From: Bog-756 sp963710495 | GTDB lineage: Bacteria; Actinomycetota; Acidimicrobiia; Acidimicrobiales; RAAP-2 | DNA: 64,000 nt | Assembly: GCA_963710495.1 (NCBI GenBank) | Contig: CAVQAI010000012.1 | Coordinates: 62,001 to 126,000, forward strand | Reading direction: 5' to 3' | Notes under the pieces: generated by a model | What the model saw: the letters and a program-made list of their open reading frames with translations, nothing else | The model's database searches: none | Told to the model about the DNA's origin: nothing | Program-made: the position numbers and the translations under genes | Shown: positions 8,949-17,716 of the stretch, piece after piece | Position numbering within the stretch: position 1 is the stretch's first letter | Layout of the letters: every line of letters starts with the position of its first letter

Positions 8949-9446
8949 ATGACCAGTTCGCTCATCTTCTTCGGGGCCCTCGGCCTTATCAGCATCGCGG
9001 TGGCGTTGGTGGCCAACCGGCACCTCTTCGCCGGCGCCGGAGCCGGCCGGCCTTCACCACTTGAATCCATCTACTATCTCGTCGGCCTCGCCTCGCTGGG
9101 CCTCGGCTGGTACTTCAACGTCCGCTACACCCACCAGTACGGCCATGCGGCGAACTACGTCAACTACACCAAGGCGCTCTTCTCGAACTGGGCGTCGGAT
9201 TCGGCGGCCCAGGACTACATCATCGTCAACGTCGTGCTCTTCCCGATGTGGTCGATCACCGACGGGCGCAGACGGGGGCTAAGGCGGGCGTGGATCTTCT
9301 TCGTGATGAGCCTCTTCACGAGCCTGGCTTTTTCGGTCGCCCTCTATCTAGCCTTCGTCGAGCGACAAATTCGCTATACGCGCCAGGAACGGCCCGTGGC
9401 CGGGGCATTTGCCCCCTTGGAGGGCTTCGACTCTCCCACTGGCTGA
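8949..9446 (+). CDS. Four-helix membrane protein, DUF2834-like
   Basis: 165 residues; ATG with GGGAGGG just upstream. Predicted helices: SSLIFFGALGLISIAVALVA, ESIYYLVGLASLGLGWYF, DYIIVNVVLFPMWSI and AWIFFVMSLFTSLAFSVALYL. The DYIIVNVVLFPMW...DGRRRGLRRAWIFF arrangement resembles the C-terminal half of DUF2834 integral membrane proteins. No known function. Confidence 0.75.
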   Translation: MTSSLIFFGALGLISIAVALVANRHLFAGAGAGRPSPLESIYYLVGLASLGLGWYFNVRYTHQYGHAANYVNYTKALFSNWASDSAAQDYIIVNVVLFPMWSITDGRRRGLRRAWIFFVMSLFTSLAFSVALYLAFVERQIRYTRQERPVAGAFAPLEGFDSPTG

Positions 9447-9564
9447 TCGAAGGTCAGCCCCAGGTGGACGCGGCACCTCGGCGGGGACACCGCAGCTCGC
9501 TGGAGCCTGCGGCACCGCCGTGGGCTCGATCGAAGCAGGGACGTTCTTCCTCGGAAGGCTGCTC

Positions 9565-9584
9565 CCCGGAGATGCATCTCCGGG
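9565..9584. promoter_or_regulatory. Perfect 20-bp palindrome before the DosR-like motif
   Basis: CCCGGAGATGCATCTCCGGG is fully self-complementary and ends two bases before the GGACCTTCG-type motif upstream of the SDR gene. It could be an operator for a dimeric regulator or a hairpin; no regulator for it is identifiable. Confidence 0.5.
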
Positions 9585-9585
9585 C

Positions 9586-9606
9586 GTTGGGACCTTCGCC
9601 TCTTCA
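9586..9606 (+). promoter_or_regulatory. DosR/DevR-like motif, copy 1 (upstream of SDR)
   Basis: TTGGGACCTTCGCCTCTTCA, about 88 bases before the SDR start. The core GGACCTTCGCCTCT is shared exactly with the copy at 10568 and nearly with the one at 14184. It resembles the known DosR box (GGGAC, 4-base spacer, GTCCC) in its left half; the right half has two mismatches. Confidence 0.5.
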
Positions 9607-9693
9607 CAGCCGGCCCGACATGATCTTCGATGAAGTTGGTCGCCGGGCCCGAGAATTTGGGCGTGTTCGACTCAATGGATCAGGTGGACATCG

Positions 9694-10521
9694 ATGAGCG
9701 GTCGGAGTGAGCAGGCAGTGTTGACCACGGGGGCCAACTCCGGCATCGGCCTGGCGACGGTCGTGCATCTGGCCAGGCTCGGCTTCCGTTCCGTGGGCAC
9801 GGTTCGGTCGGAGGCCAAGGCCGGCGAGGTCGCCGAAGCGGCCGCCGCGGCCGGGGTCACGGTCGAAACGATGCTCCTCGACGTCACCGATGCGCGGGGA
9901 TGCTCTGACGTCATCAACGAGTTGCATCCCACGGCGGTCGTCAACAACGCCGGGTACCCCGGTGTCGGTGCGATCGAGGACGTGACCGATGACGAGGCCC
10001 GCCGGCAACTGGACACGATGGTGATCGCACCCATGCGACTGGCCCGATTGGCGCTACCTCACATGCGAGCGGCGGGCCAAGGGCGCATCGTGAACATCTC
10101 CTCCATCTACGGACTGACCACCACACCCTTCAGTGGTTGGTACCAGGCGTGCAAGCACGCCCTCGAGGCGGCCTCGGACGCCTTGCGGCTCGAAGTCGCC
10201 CGTGACGGCATCCAGGTGGTCCTCGTCGAGCCCGGCGGGGTCCAAACGGGGATTTGGGGGGCGTTCGAGGACGACGTCGTGCACCGTGTCGGGTCGGACT
10301 ATGCCGCCGGGTACCAGCGACTCCGCACCCTGCTCAAGGCGTTCTCGTTGTTCATGGGCGAGCCCGAGGGCGTGGCCAAGGCGGTCGGCAAGGCCCTGAC
10401 CACACGTTCGCCTCGAGCGCGCTACCTCGTCGGCCACGACGCCCGGGTCATCGCTTCCACCCAACCGCTGATCCCGACCGACCTCAGGGATCGCATCACG
10501 CGTCTCGTGACCGGCCTCTGA
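9694..10521 (+). CDS. Short-chain dehydrogenase/reductase
   Basis: 275 residues. The NAD(P)-binding motif TGANSGIG is at 12-19, the downstream NNAGYPG motif and the catalytic YxxxK (YQACK, Tyr about 150, Lys about 154) are intact, and an upstream Ser pair (NISSIYG) supplies the catalytic serine. The C-terminal segment LVEPGGVQTGIWG is typical of classical SDRs acting on hydroxyl/keto groups of lipids or retinol-like substrates. It precedes the lipid-storage genes and has the GGACCTTCG motif upstream, so a role in fatty aldehyde/alcohol or keto-lipid metabolism is inferred. Confidence 0.88.
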   Translation: MSGRSEQAVLTTGANSGIGLATVVHLARLGFRSVGTVRSEAKAGEVAEAAAAAGVTVETMLLDVTDARGCSDVINELHPTAVVNNAGYPGVGAIEDVTDDEARRQLDTMVIAPMRLARLALPHMRAAGQGRIVNISSIYGLTTTPFSGWYQACKHALEAASDALRLEVARDGIQVVLVEPGGVQTGIWGAFEDDVVHRVGSDYAAGYQRLRTLLKAFSLFMGEPEGVAKAVGKALTTRSPRARYLVGHDARVIASTQPLIPTDLRDRITRLVTGL

Positions 10522-10836
10522 CAGGGCCCGAAGACCGCCTGGGCAGCCCCCCGGTGCCTCCGGAGAGGTGAGGACCTTCGCCTCTAATCAACCCGGCCCG
10601 GCGGTGTTTGGATGATGAGGGGGACCAGGGGTGGGATGAGGAGGACGGGGAGGGTATCCCATGAACGTTCTACACGACCCTCTGTCGGCGGCCGGGGGCT
10701 CGGTGATCGGGGTCGGGTCGTATCGGCCGGGGCCTCGAGCGTTCTTGGCGCACTCCCGGGCGGCCCGGCCTGGCAGATCGCTTGGGCCGGAATGGTTCGC
10801 CAGGACTGTCACGACACCGAACATCCTCAGATCGCC
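10522..10836. other. 315-bp intergenic region before WS/DGAT
   Basis: Contains the second DosR-like motif. The WS/DGAT frame is open back to 10612 but that part has no homology-like composition, so I treat it as leader. No RNA gene or strong promoter hexamers recognised. Confidence 0.5.
10568..10588 (+). promoter_or_regulatory. DosR/DevR-like motif, copy 2 (upstream of WS/DGAT)
   Basis: TGAGGACCTTCGCCTCTAAT; the 14-base core is identical to copy 1. It lies about 250 bases before the chosen WS/DGAT start at 10837, but only 24 bases before the earliest in-frame ATG (10612), so either a long leader or an upstream start is implied. Confidence 0.5.
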
Positions 10837-12297
10837 ATGGCGCGGGCACGATCGATGCAACGGCTGAGCGGTGCTGATGCCAGTTTCGTCTATGGCGAGA
10901 CACGGAGTTCGCACATGCACCTGGGGTCGTTGGCGGTACTCGACCCGTCGACGGCCGAGGGAGCATTCGATGTGGACCGGCTCCGAGCGCTGGTGGCGGC
11001 TCGAGCGGGACTGCTCAGCCCGTACCTGCGCCGTCTGGTCGCGGTTCCCCTCGGTCTCGACCGTCCCGTGTGGGTGGACGACCCGAACCTCGATATCGAT
11101 GGCCAGATCCGTCCGGTCCGCGTCCCGGCCCCGGGCGGCACTCGGGAGCTCGGCGCATTGGTGGGCACCCTGCTGGCGTCCAAGCTCAGGCCCGACCGCC
11201 CTCTGTGGGAGGTGTGGTTCATCGAGGGCCTCGAGGCCGGCCGGGTCGCCCTCCTCACAAAGATGCACCATTGCCTGGCGGACGGATTCCGCGGTGCTCG
11301 CCTGTACGAGGTGTTTTACGACCTCGAACCCGACGCACCTTTCGATCGGCCGGACACGCCGGAACTGGAAGGCGAGCGAATCCCACCAAACTGGGAGATG
11401 GCGCTGCGGGCGTTGCCCCGATTGGCCGGAACTCCCCTCCGAGCTGCACGCACCTCATGCCACCTCGGACATTCCGCACTCGGGATGCTGCGTACTCGGC
11501 GCTCGCCCGATTGGGGGACGGTCACATTGCCCTTTCAAGCGCCGCGTACGTCGCTCAACCGAGCCATCACCCCCGACCGCGGGTTCGCATTCAGCTCGGT
11601 GCCCCTGTCGGAAGCGAAGTCCATCAAGGACGCCTTCTCCGTAACGGTGAATGACGTCGTGCTCGCTACCTGCGCCGGTGCATTGCGTCGGTATCTGGCC
11701 GATCGCGACGAGCTCCCGGGCAAGCCGCTGATTGCGCAAATCCCCGTTGCGGTTCACGTCGACGATCGGGGCGACGCCTCCGGGGGATCCTGGGGCAATG
11801 CAACTGCCGTGATGGGCGCCGAACTGCCGACCCAGCTCGACGACCCGGTCGAGCGACTTCGGGCGATCCACGCCTCGACCCACAGTGCAAAGGCTCTACA
11901 ACATGCACTTGGCGATGACATCATCCTCGATCTGGCCAATGTCGCCCCACCGGGGCTGCTCGGCGCCGGGGTCCGGACTTCAAGTTGGCTCCGTCTCGCC
12001 GACTACATACCGCCGGTCTTCAACCTGATCATCTCCAACGTGCAAGGGCCATCCCTGCCGTTGTACATCGCCGGGGCACAGCTCATGGCCATCTACCCGA
12101 TCGGCCCGCTGCTCGACGGCGGCGGGCTGAACATCACGGTGTTCAGTTTCGTGGATGAGATCCATTTCGGTTTCGTCGTCTGCCCATCGATCGTGAAGGA
12201 TGCCTGGCAGCTGGCCGATGCGACCTCGGCGTCCTTTGCCGAGCTCCAGACGGCAGCGGCGACGGTGACTCCTAGCCACGATGGGCTCGGCCGATGA
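10837..12297 (+). CDS. Wax ester synthase/diacylglycerol acyltransferase (WS/DGAT) 1
   Basis: 486 residues from ATG 10837 (ARARSMQRLSGADASFVYGE); another ATG at 10855 is equally plausible and no clear ribosome-binding site separates them. The acyltransferase signature HHCLADG is near residue 145, with the second conserved block NVQGPSLPLYIAGAQL near the C-terminus. The family esterifies fatty acyl-CoA to diacylglycerol or long-chain alcohols, making storage triacylglycerol or wax esters at the inner membrane/lipid droplet surface. The stop overlaps the ATG of the acyl-CoA ligase (ATGA), so substrate activation and esterification are coupled. Confidence 0.93.
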   Translation: MARARSMQRLSGADASFVYGETRSSHMHLGSLAVLDPSTAEGAFDVDRLRALVAARAGLLSPYLRRLVAVPLGLDRPVWVDDPNLDIDGQIRPVRVPAPGGTRELGALVGTLLASKLRPDRPLWEVWFIEGLEAGRVALLTKMHHCLADGFRGARLYEVFYDLEPDAPFDRPDTPELEGERIPPNWEMALRALPRLAGTPLRAARTSCHLGHSALGMLRTRRSPDWGTVTLPFQAPRTSLNRAITPDRGFAFSSVPLSEAKSIKDAFSVTVNDVVLATCAGALRRYLADRDELPGKPLIAQIPVAVHVDDRGDASGGSWGNATAVMGAELPTQLDDPVERLRAIHASTHSAKALQHALGDDIILDLANVAPPGLLGAGVRTSSWLRLADYIPPVFNLIISNVQGPSLPLYIAGAQLMAIYPIGPLLDGGGLNITVFSFVDEIHFGFVVCPSIVKDAWQLADATSASFAELQTAAATVTPSHDGLGR

Positions 12298-14117
12298 CGG
12301 CCACGGCTAGGCACGGTGTGGCCGGCCCCCCGATGGACCCGATCCCGAGGAATGCGCACCTCCTGCGACCCTTGATGGACTGGGCGGGGCGTGAACCCGA
12401 CCACATCGGCGCCGCGTACCGCGACGGGGACCGGTTCGTCGACGTGACGGCAGCTGACCTCTACCAGCGTTGCCGAGCATTGGCCAAGGGTTTCGTGGCC
12501 AGCGGGCTGCAACCTGGTGATCGGGTGGCGCTCATGTCCCACACGCGCCTGGAGTGGGTGCTCGTCGACTACGCCATCCTTGCCGCCGGCGGGGTGACCG
12601 TCCCGATCTATGAGACGTCGTCGGCCGAGCAGATCCGATGGGTGGTGAGCGACAGCGGGGCCAAAGTGCTCGTCGTGGAGACACCGGGCATGCGCGAACT
12701 CCATGAGAGCGTCGCTCCCGCCCTCCTGGCCTGCCAGGAGGTCGTAACCATCGACGACGGGGGCTTGGAAGAGCTTCGCCGACGGGGGGAGTCGGTGGCC
12801 GATGCCAGCCTCGACGACCGGATCGAGTCCATCACCACGGATGATCTCGCCACAATCGTCTACACGTCCGGCACGACCGGCCGGCCAAAGGGATGCTCCC
12901 TCACCCACGGCAACCTGCGGACCAACGTCTGGCAGACCCTCGATGCCCTCCGTCCCATGCTCCAAGCCGACGAGGTGGGTCTGCAGTTCCTGCCCCTGGC
13001 CCATTCGCTGGCCAAGATCATCACGCTGGTCGGGGTGGAGTGGGGCATGAAGGGCGCCTTCGCCACAGACCTCGCCCATCTGCCCGAGGAGATGGCCATG
13101 GTCCGCCCGACCATGGTGGCCGCCGTACCCCGTATCTTCGAGAAGGTCTTCAACAGCGCCCGGCAGAAGGCCCAGTCTGAGGGGCACGGCACCGTGTTCG
13201 ACAAGGCCGCCGGGGTGGCGATCGAGTGGTCGCGAGAACACGGGCGTGGGGGGATCCATCCCATCACCGGTGCGGAACACGCCCTGTTCGATCGACTCGT
13301 GTACCGGAAGGTGCACGACGTATTCGGCGGCCGACTACGTCTCGCCTTCAGTGGCGGTGGGCCACTGGGTGAGCGGCTCACGCACTTCTTCAACGGCGTC
13401 GGTGTCCAGGTGTTCGAGGGATACGGTCTCACCGAAACGAGCCCGACGCTCACCGTCAACCGGGCCGATGCCTGGCAACCGGGCAGCGTCGGCAGACCCG
13501 TCGGTGGCACGGCAATCAAGATCGCCGGCGACGGGGAGATCCTCGCCCAGGGCCCGCAGGTGTTCCGGGGCTACTGGCACAACGACGCGGCGACGGCGGA
13601 GATCTTCGATGAGGAGGGGTGGTTCAAAACCGGGGACGTCGGGGTTCTGGACGAACAGGGATACTTGTACATCACCGGCCGAAAGAAGGAGCTGATCGTG
13701 ACGGCGGCAGGGACGAATGTCGCCCCAGCCCCGCTGGAGGACCGGCTTCGGGCTCATCCGCTCATCAGCCAGGCCGTGGTGGTGGGCGACAACCGGCCGT
13801 TCGTCGCCGCCATGATCGCCATCGACCACGAGTCCTTCGCCGAGTGGGTCACCGCCCGCGGTCGATCGAATGCGACCGTCGCCGGCTCGGTGGACGATCC
13901 CCTGCTCCGGTCGGCGGTCCAGGCGGCGATCGATGACGCCAACCTGTCGGTGTCCCGTGCGGAGTCGGTCCGGAATTTCGCCATCCTCCCCTGCGACCTC
14001 ACGGTGGCCGAAGGCGAGCTCACGCCGACGCTCAAGGTGCGCCGTGTCGTGGTGGAGAAGTCATTCGCCCACGTCATCGACGGGCTCTACCGTCCGGCTG
14101 AACACCCGGTTCCGTGA
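12294..14117 (+). CDS. Long-chain fatty-acid--CoA ligase (AMP-forming)
   Basis: 607 residues. Motifs: YTSGTTGRPKG (P-loop, near residue 190), GYGLTETSPT (A5), GWFKTGDVG (A7), ITGRKKELIVTAAGTNVAP (A8) and a C-terminal lysine in TPTLKVRR (A10). The N-terminal FVASGLQPGDRVALMSH and length match the FadD15-type subgroup of bacterial long-chain acyl-CoA synthetases. It activates free fatty acids to acyl-CoA, the WS/DGAT substrate, and overlaps the WS/DGAT gene by four bases. Confidence 0.95.
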   Translation: MTATARHGVAGPPMDPIPRNAHLLRPLMDWAGREPDHIGAAYRDGDRFVDVTAADLYQRCRALAKGFVASGLQPGDRVALMSHTRLEWVLVDYAILAAGGVTVPIYETSSAEQIRWVVSDSGAKVLVVETPGMRELHESVAPALLACQEVVTIDDGGLEELRRRGESVADASLDDRIESITTDDLATIVYTSGTTGRPKGCSLTHGNLRTNVWQTLDALRPMLQADEVGLQFLPLAHSLAKIITLVGVEWGMKGAFATDLAHLPEEMAMVRPTMVAAVPRIFEKVFNSARQKAQSEGHGTVFDKAAGVAIEWSREHGRGGIHPITGAEHALFDRLVYRKVHDVFGGRLRLAFSGGGPLGERLTHFFNGVGVQVFEGYGLTETSPTLTVNRADAWQPGSVGRPVGGTAIKIAGDGEILAQGPQVFRGYWHNDAATAEIFDEEGWFKTGDVGVLDEQGYLYITGRKKELIVTAAGTNVAPAPLEDRLRAHPLISQAVVVGDNRPFVAAMIAIDHESFAEWVTARGRSNATVAGSVDDPLLRSAVQAAIDDANLSVSRAESVRNFAILPCDLTVAEGELTPTLKVRRVVVEKSFAHVIDGLYRPAEHPVP

Positions 14118-14183
14118 ACACCTCAGCCCGCTGTCCGCCAGATCCTGCTCGGCTGTCCGCCGGGAGTGTTGTCCGGATGGGCG

Positions 14184-14204
14184 CTTGGGACCTTCGGCCC
14201 TGCC
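14184..14204 (+). promoter_or_regulatory. DosR/DevR-like motif, copy 3 (upstream of KAS III-like gene)
   Basis: TTGGGACCTTCGGCCCTGCC, the best of the three matches to the DosR box: GGGAC and GGCCC half-sites with a 4-base spacer. It lies 86 bases before the start codon at 14290, almost the same distance as copy 1 from its gene. Confidence 0.55.
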
Positions 14205-14289
14205 CGTTCCCGGGTCGTCGTGCTCAAATGATCAGTGCGTAGTCCGCAGCGAGCAGCAGCCGAGAGGATGCGCACGGAGGAGGTGCCTG

Positions 14290-15441
14290 ATGGACGCCCC
14301 GATGAGCCCCGTGTCAGTGCCTCAGGTGTCGGTGGCCGGAGTCGGGTCATACCTCCCTGAGCACCGGGTCTCCAATGAGGAGATCCTCGAGTACCTGCGT
14401 CCGGCCCGGCCCGACGGCCGATTGCTCGAGCCGGAGTGGGTCGTCAAGCATCTGGCCATTCGTGAGCGCCGGCTGGACTACGAGTTCGGCGGTCGACGCA
14501 AGCGCAGTCGGGCTGACGGCGGGATCTACGACGGCGACCTGGCGTTGAGGGCCGCCGTCTCGGCTTTGGATGACGCCGGTGTCGACGCCACCGACGTCGA
14601 CCTCTTCGTGCACGTCTCTTCCACCCCGGACACGGTTACGTGTCAAGACCATTTCCGCTACTTGATGGACGAGCTCGGATTGCGCCGGGATGTCGACCTG
14701 GTCCACCACAATCTCGGCTGCGCCGGCCTGGCCCCGGGCTTTCGCACCGCCGCCGCCTCGCTGGTCGCCGCCATGCCGTCCACCGCCGTGGTGGTGGCCA
14801 GCAACTGCCCGTCCGGCTACTTCGGCCCCGAGGTCCATGACTATTACTACCGGCACCCCAGCGGGATGGGATGGCTGGCGCCCATGATGTTCGCCGACGG
14901 TGCGGGGGCCGTGGTCTTCCGGTCGACCCCACGCGAACACGATTGCGCACCGAAAGGGCTGCTCTCGGTGCGCTACGAGACCGACCCCGATGTCACACTC
15001 GTGACCTATCCCGCGGGTGGCTGCCTCAACCACACCTCAGAGGCCAACCTCGCCGACAACGTGTTCCTCATGGATGGAGCCAAAGTGGCCGAGGTGTTCG
15101 TCCCGCTCATGATGCGGAACTTCGAAATGCTCCAAGAGGACTGGCCGACCAAGGTCAAGCCGGCGACGGGGACGGACTTCGACATCGATGCGGTCAGTCG
15201 CTGGTACCTGCACCAGGCGAACGGCCTGGTGGTCCGCCAGGCCGCAGAGATGCTGGGTCTCCCGCCCGAGCGTGTGCCGATCGGTGTCGACCGCTACGGG
15301 AATACCTCGGCCTCCAGCACCTTGATCCTGCTCGACGAGGATCGCCGGGCCGGCCGGGTCCGGGAGGGAGATCTCATCGCCTTCCTGTGGATTGGGGCCG
15401 GCAACGGGGCGATGAACGGCTATTCGACGATGGTGCTGTGA
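14290..15441 (+). CDS. 3-oxoacyl-ACP synthase III-like condensing enzyme
   Basis: 383 residues; GGAGGAGG (14276-14283) is 6 bases before the ATG. The KAS III/FabH catalytic triad is present: Cys about 144 (HHNLGCAGLAPGF), His about 308 (WYLHQANG) and Asn about 338 (RYGNTSASS). The C-terminal IGAGNGAMNGYSTMVL matches the family. It is longer than housekeeping FabH (about 320 residues), with an N-terminal arginine-rich insertion (GGRRKRSR), so condensation of unusual or long acyl-CoA (OleA- or polyketide-like) is possible. Flanked by WS/DGAT genes, it probably supplies or elongates acyl chains. Confidence 0.88.
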   Translation: MDAPMSPVSVPQVSVAGVGSYLPEHRVSNEEILEYLRPARPDGRLLEPEWVVKHLAIRERRLDYEFGGRRKRSRADGGIYDGDLALRAAVSALDDAGVDATDVDLFVHVSSTPDTVTCQDHFRYLMDELGLRRDVDLVHHNLGCAGLAPGFRTAAASLVAAMPSTAVVVASNCPSGYFGPEVHDYYYRHPSGMGWLAPMMFADGAGAVVFRSTPREHDCAPKGLLSVRYETDPDVTLVTYPAGGCLNHTSEANLADNVFLMDGAKVAEVFVPLMMRNFEMLQEDWPTKVKPATGTDFDIDAVSRWYLHQANGLVVRQAAEMLGLPPERVPIGVDRYGNTSASSTLILLDEDRRAGRVREGDLIAFLWIGAGNGAMNGYSTMVL

Positions 15442-15588
15442 CTGAGCTTCTCCACCACCCCGCACACGAGCAACCGCACGCCTCTGGCCCGGGTCGATGA
15501 GGTGGCTGCCCTCGGAGTGATCCACCACGGAACGCCGCCAGTCCGGCGGCGCAATGCGGCGCCGTCGCCACCGGTTGGCGTGCCGGCC

Positions 15589-15605
15589 AGCCCGGGATCC
15601 GGGCT
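15589..15605 (+). other. Hairpin immediately before WS/DGAT 2 start
   Basis: AGCCCGG, loop GAT, CCGGGCT: a perfect 7-bp stem ending 6 bases before the GTG at 15612. It occupies the place of a ribosome-binding site, and no purine-rich element is seen there. Could affect translation or end the upstream transcript. Confidence 0.4.
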
Positions 15606-15611
15606 TGATCC

Positions 15612-17018
15612 GTGACCATGGAGCGGCTCAGCGCGCTCGATGCCGAGTTCCTCCACCTGGAGGATGGGGCCGTCCGGATGCACATCGCCGGGGCCTGCGT
15701 CTTCGACGGTGCACCTCCGTCCAGCGGAGCTCTCGAGGCACTGGTCTCCTCGAAGCTGCATCTCATACCGCGGTACCGCCAGCGTGCTCGCACGGTGCCG
15801 TTCGAATTGGGCCGGCCGGTCTGGGTCGACGACCCCCATTTCGACATCGGGTACCACCTGCGACACACGGCCTTGCCTGCTCCCGGCGATGACTCCGCCT
15901 TCTGCCGCCTGATGGGGCGGATCATGTCACAGCCGCTGGATCGCGAGCGCCCGCTGTGGGAGACATGGCTCGTCGAAGGCCTCGAAGGTGGGAAGTGGGC
16001 GCTCATCTTCAAAGTCCATCACTGCATGGTCGACGGGATCGCCGGCGTGGGCCTCCTCAACGCTCTGCTGGACTTCGACGCTGACGCCGTCATCGGTGAA
16101 CCGCGGCCGTGGGCGCCCCGCCCCGAACCACCCGGCGCGCTGAAGGTGCTCGATGCCTGGGGCGGGCTTGCGTCGGACCTTCTTGGCACGGCACGGGCCG
16201 TCCCGTCGACGGTCGCCCATCCCATCGCCACCATGCGTTCCACCGTCTCGACCGCCCGGGGAGCGGTCCGGTTCGCCCAGCGCCTCGCCCCGACCAAGCC
16301 GCTCTCGATCGAAGGCCCGATCGGCCCCCACCGGGTATGGGCCCACTCCTCGGCCAGCCTCGCCGATGTGAAGACCATCCGCACGGCCTTTGGCGGCACC
16401 GTCAACGACGTGGTGCTGGCCGCCGTTGCCGGCGGGTACCGCGCACTGCTGCTGCGACGTGGCGACGACGCCGACCGGGCCGAAGTGCGCTCGCTCGTGC
16501 CGGTATCGACACGTCACGACGACGGGCAAGGGGTTCCGGACAACCGGGTCTCGGCTCTCCTCTACGAGCTCCCGGTACGACTGGCCGATCCGGTCGAGCG
16601 CCTCGGGGCGGTCCGCAACCAGATGACCGAACTGAAGGCGTCCCACATCGTGGAAGCCGGTGAGATGGCGACCTCAATGGGAGACTTCGTGCCCCCCGTG
16701 CTGATGGGATCCCTCAGCCGGTTCACGATCCGCTCCATGCGCCGCTTCGGACAGCGTTCACTCAACACGGTCACCACGAATGTGCCGGGCCCACAAGTAC
16801 CCCTGTATTGCCTCGGCCACGAACTGGCGGAATATCGCCCCTTCGTCCCCATCAGCCACGGCCTGCGGGTGGGCACGGCGATCCTCTCCTACAACGGGAG
16901 GCTCTTCTTCGGTGTCACCGGCGACTACGAATCGGTGCCGGAGGTCGAGGTGGTGGCCACCGAGACGGCAACGACCATCGAGCGCCTCCTCGATCGCGCC
17001 CGGGACCGGCTTGGCTAG
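15612..17018 (+). CDS. Wax ester synthase/diacylglycerol acyltransferase (WS/DGAT) 2
   Basis: 468 residues from GTG 15612 (TMERLSALDAEFLHLEDG). The catalytic HHCMVDG is near residue 136; the second block is NVPGPQVPLYCLGHELAEYRP. The N-terminus (LSALDAEFLHLEDGAVRMHI) and the PLWETWLVEGLEGGKWAL block are classical. It is the second paralogue within 4.8 kb; different acceptor specificity (wax ester versus triacylglycerol) is plausible but not readable here. No obvious Shine-Dalgarno element precedes it. Confidence 0.93.
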   Translation: MTMERLSALDAEFLHLEDGAVRMHIAGACVFDGAPPSSGALEALVSSKLHLIPRYRQRARTVPFELGRPVWVDDPHFDIGYHLRHTALPAPGDDSAFCRLMGRIMSQPLDRERPLWETWLVEGLEGGKWALIFKVHHCMVDGIAGVGLLNALLDFDADAVIGEPRPWAPRPEPPGALKVLDAWGGLASDLLGTARAVPSTVAHPIATMRSTVSTARGAVRFAQRLAPTKPLSIEGPIGPHRVWAHSSASLADVKTIRTAFGGTVNDVVLAAVAGGYRALLLRRGDDADRAEVRSLVPVSTRHDDGQGVPDNRVSALLYELPVRLADPVERLGAVRNQMTELKASHIVEAGEMATSMGDFVPPVLMGSLSRFTIRSMRRFGQRSLNTVTTNVPGPQVPLYCLGHELAEYRPFVPISHGLRVGTAILSYNGRLFFGVTGDYESVPEVEVVATETATTIERLLDRARDRLG

Positions 17019-17080
17019 CTCCGGCCTCGGGCGGCACCGCGGCACGGCGGCGGCTGCCGGACCGTCGAAGCGGGCGGCGG

Positions 17081-17710
17081 TCACGCCCGATCCGGGGGAG
17101 GGCCCGGTCCGGGTTTGGGGTCGAGGACCTCGACGACCGGTTCGGGCCGGTCGTCGAACTCGGTACGGAGCGCCCGGGACATCACCGCATGTTGGAGGTA
17201 GAGCGCGCCGATGTAGGTCAGCTCCAAGATCTCCTCGTCCTCGAAGCTGGAGTGGAGCGCATCGAAGAGCCCGTCCGGGACGCGGCCCCGGTCGTAGACC
17301 AGACAGTCCACGTAGGCCAGCACCAACCGTTCGGTCGGGTCGAAGCAACCGGCTGCCGACCAGTGAGGGACGGCTTCGACGACGTCGTCCTCTGCACCGA
17401 GCGCTCGAAGCGCCCGGCAGTGCTGCGAGAAGACGAACTGGCTGCCCGCGGCCCATCCCGCCCGGGCCTGAGCCAGCTCGCGGTGACGAGGGGCCAGTCG
17501 CCGCCGCGGACTCTGGTAGAGGGCGAACCCCTGGACGGCGTGCTCGAGTACGTCCGGTACCAGGGCGAACACCGTCCACCAGTCGCCCCGGCTCCCACCA
17601 CCGGCGCCGGGGTCCGCCACCGGGTCCCGGTCGCCGAAGATGAAGTCGTACATGGTGATCACGATCGGAGCAGTGGCCTCGGCCCTCGACACCTGGCGCA
17701 GGCGCGGCAC
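17081..17710 (-). CDS. Carboxymuconolactone decarboxylase/AhpD-fold protein
   Basis: 209 residues from GTG 17710. Core: APRHRELAQARAGWAAGSQFVFSQHCRALRALGAEDD, the CMD/AhpD helical core with one conserved Cys and a His, but not the two-cysteine CxxC of true AhpD peroxidases. The N-terminal half has an unusual IVITMYDFIFGDRDPV segment. It begins only 6 bases after the VOC gene's stop, so the two are an operon; together they suggest detoxification or breakdown of a ring or carbonyl compound, which is inference. Confidence 0.8.
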   Translation of the reverse strand: MPRLRQVSRAEATAPIVITMYDFIFGDRDPVADPGAGGGSRGDWWTVFALVPDVLEHAVQGFALYQSPRRRLAPRHRELAQARAGWAAGSQFVFSQHCRALRALGAEDDVVEAVPHWSAAGCFDPTERLVLAYVDCLVYDRGRVPDGLFDALHSSFEDEEILELTYIGALYLQHAVMSRALRTEFDDRPEPVVEVLDPKPGPGPPPDRA

Positions 17711-17716
17711 GGGTGT

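Noticed and set aside
10612..10836. N-terminal extension of WS/DGAT 1
   Set aside because: The in-frame extension lacks family character and contains no membrane or signal segment; homology starts near 10837-10855.
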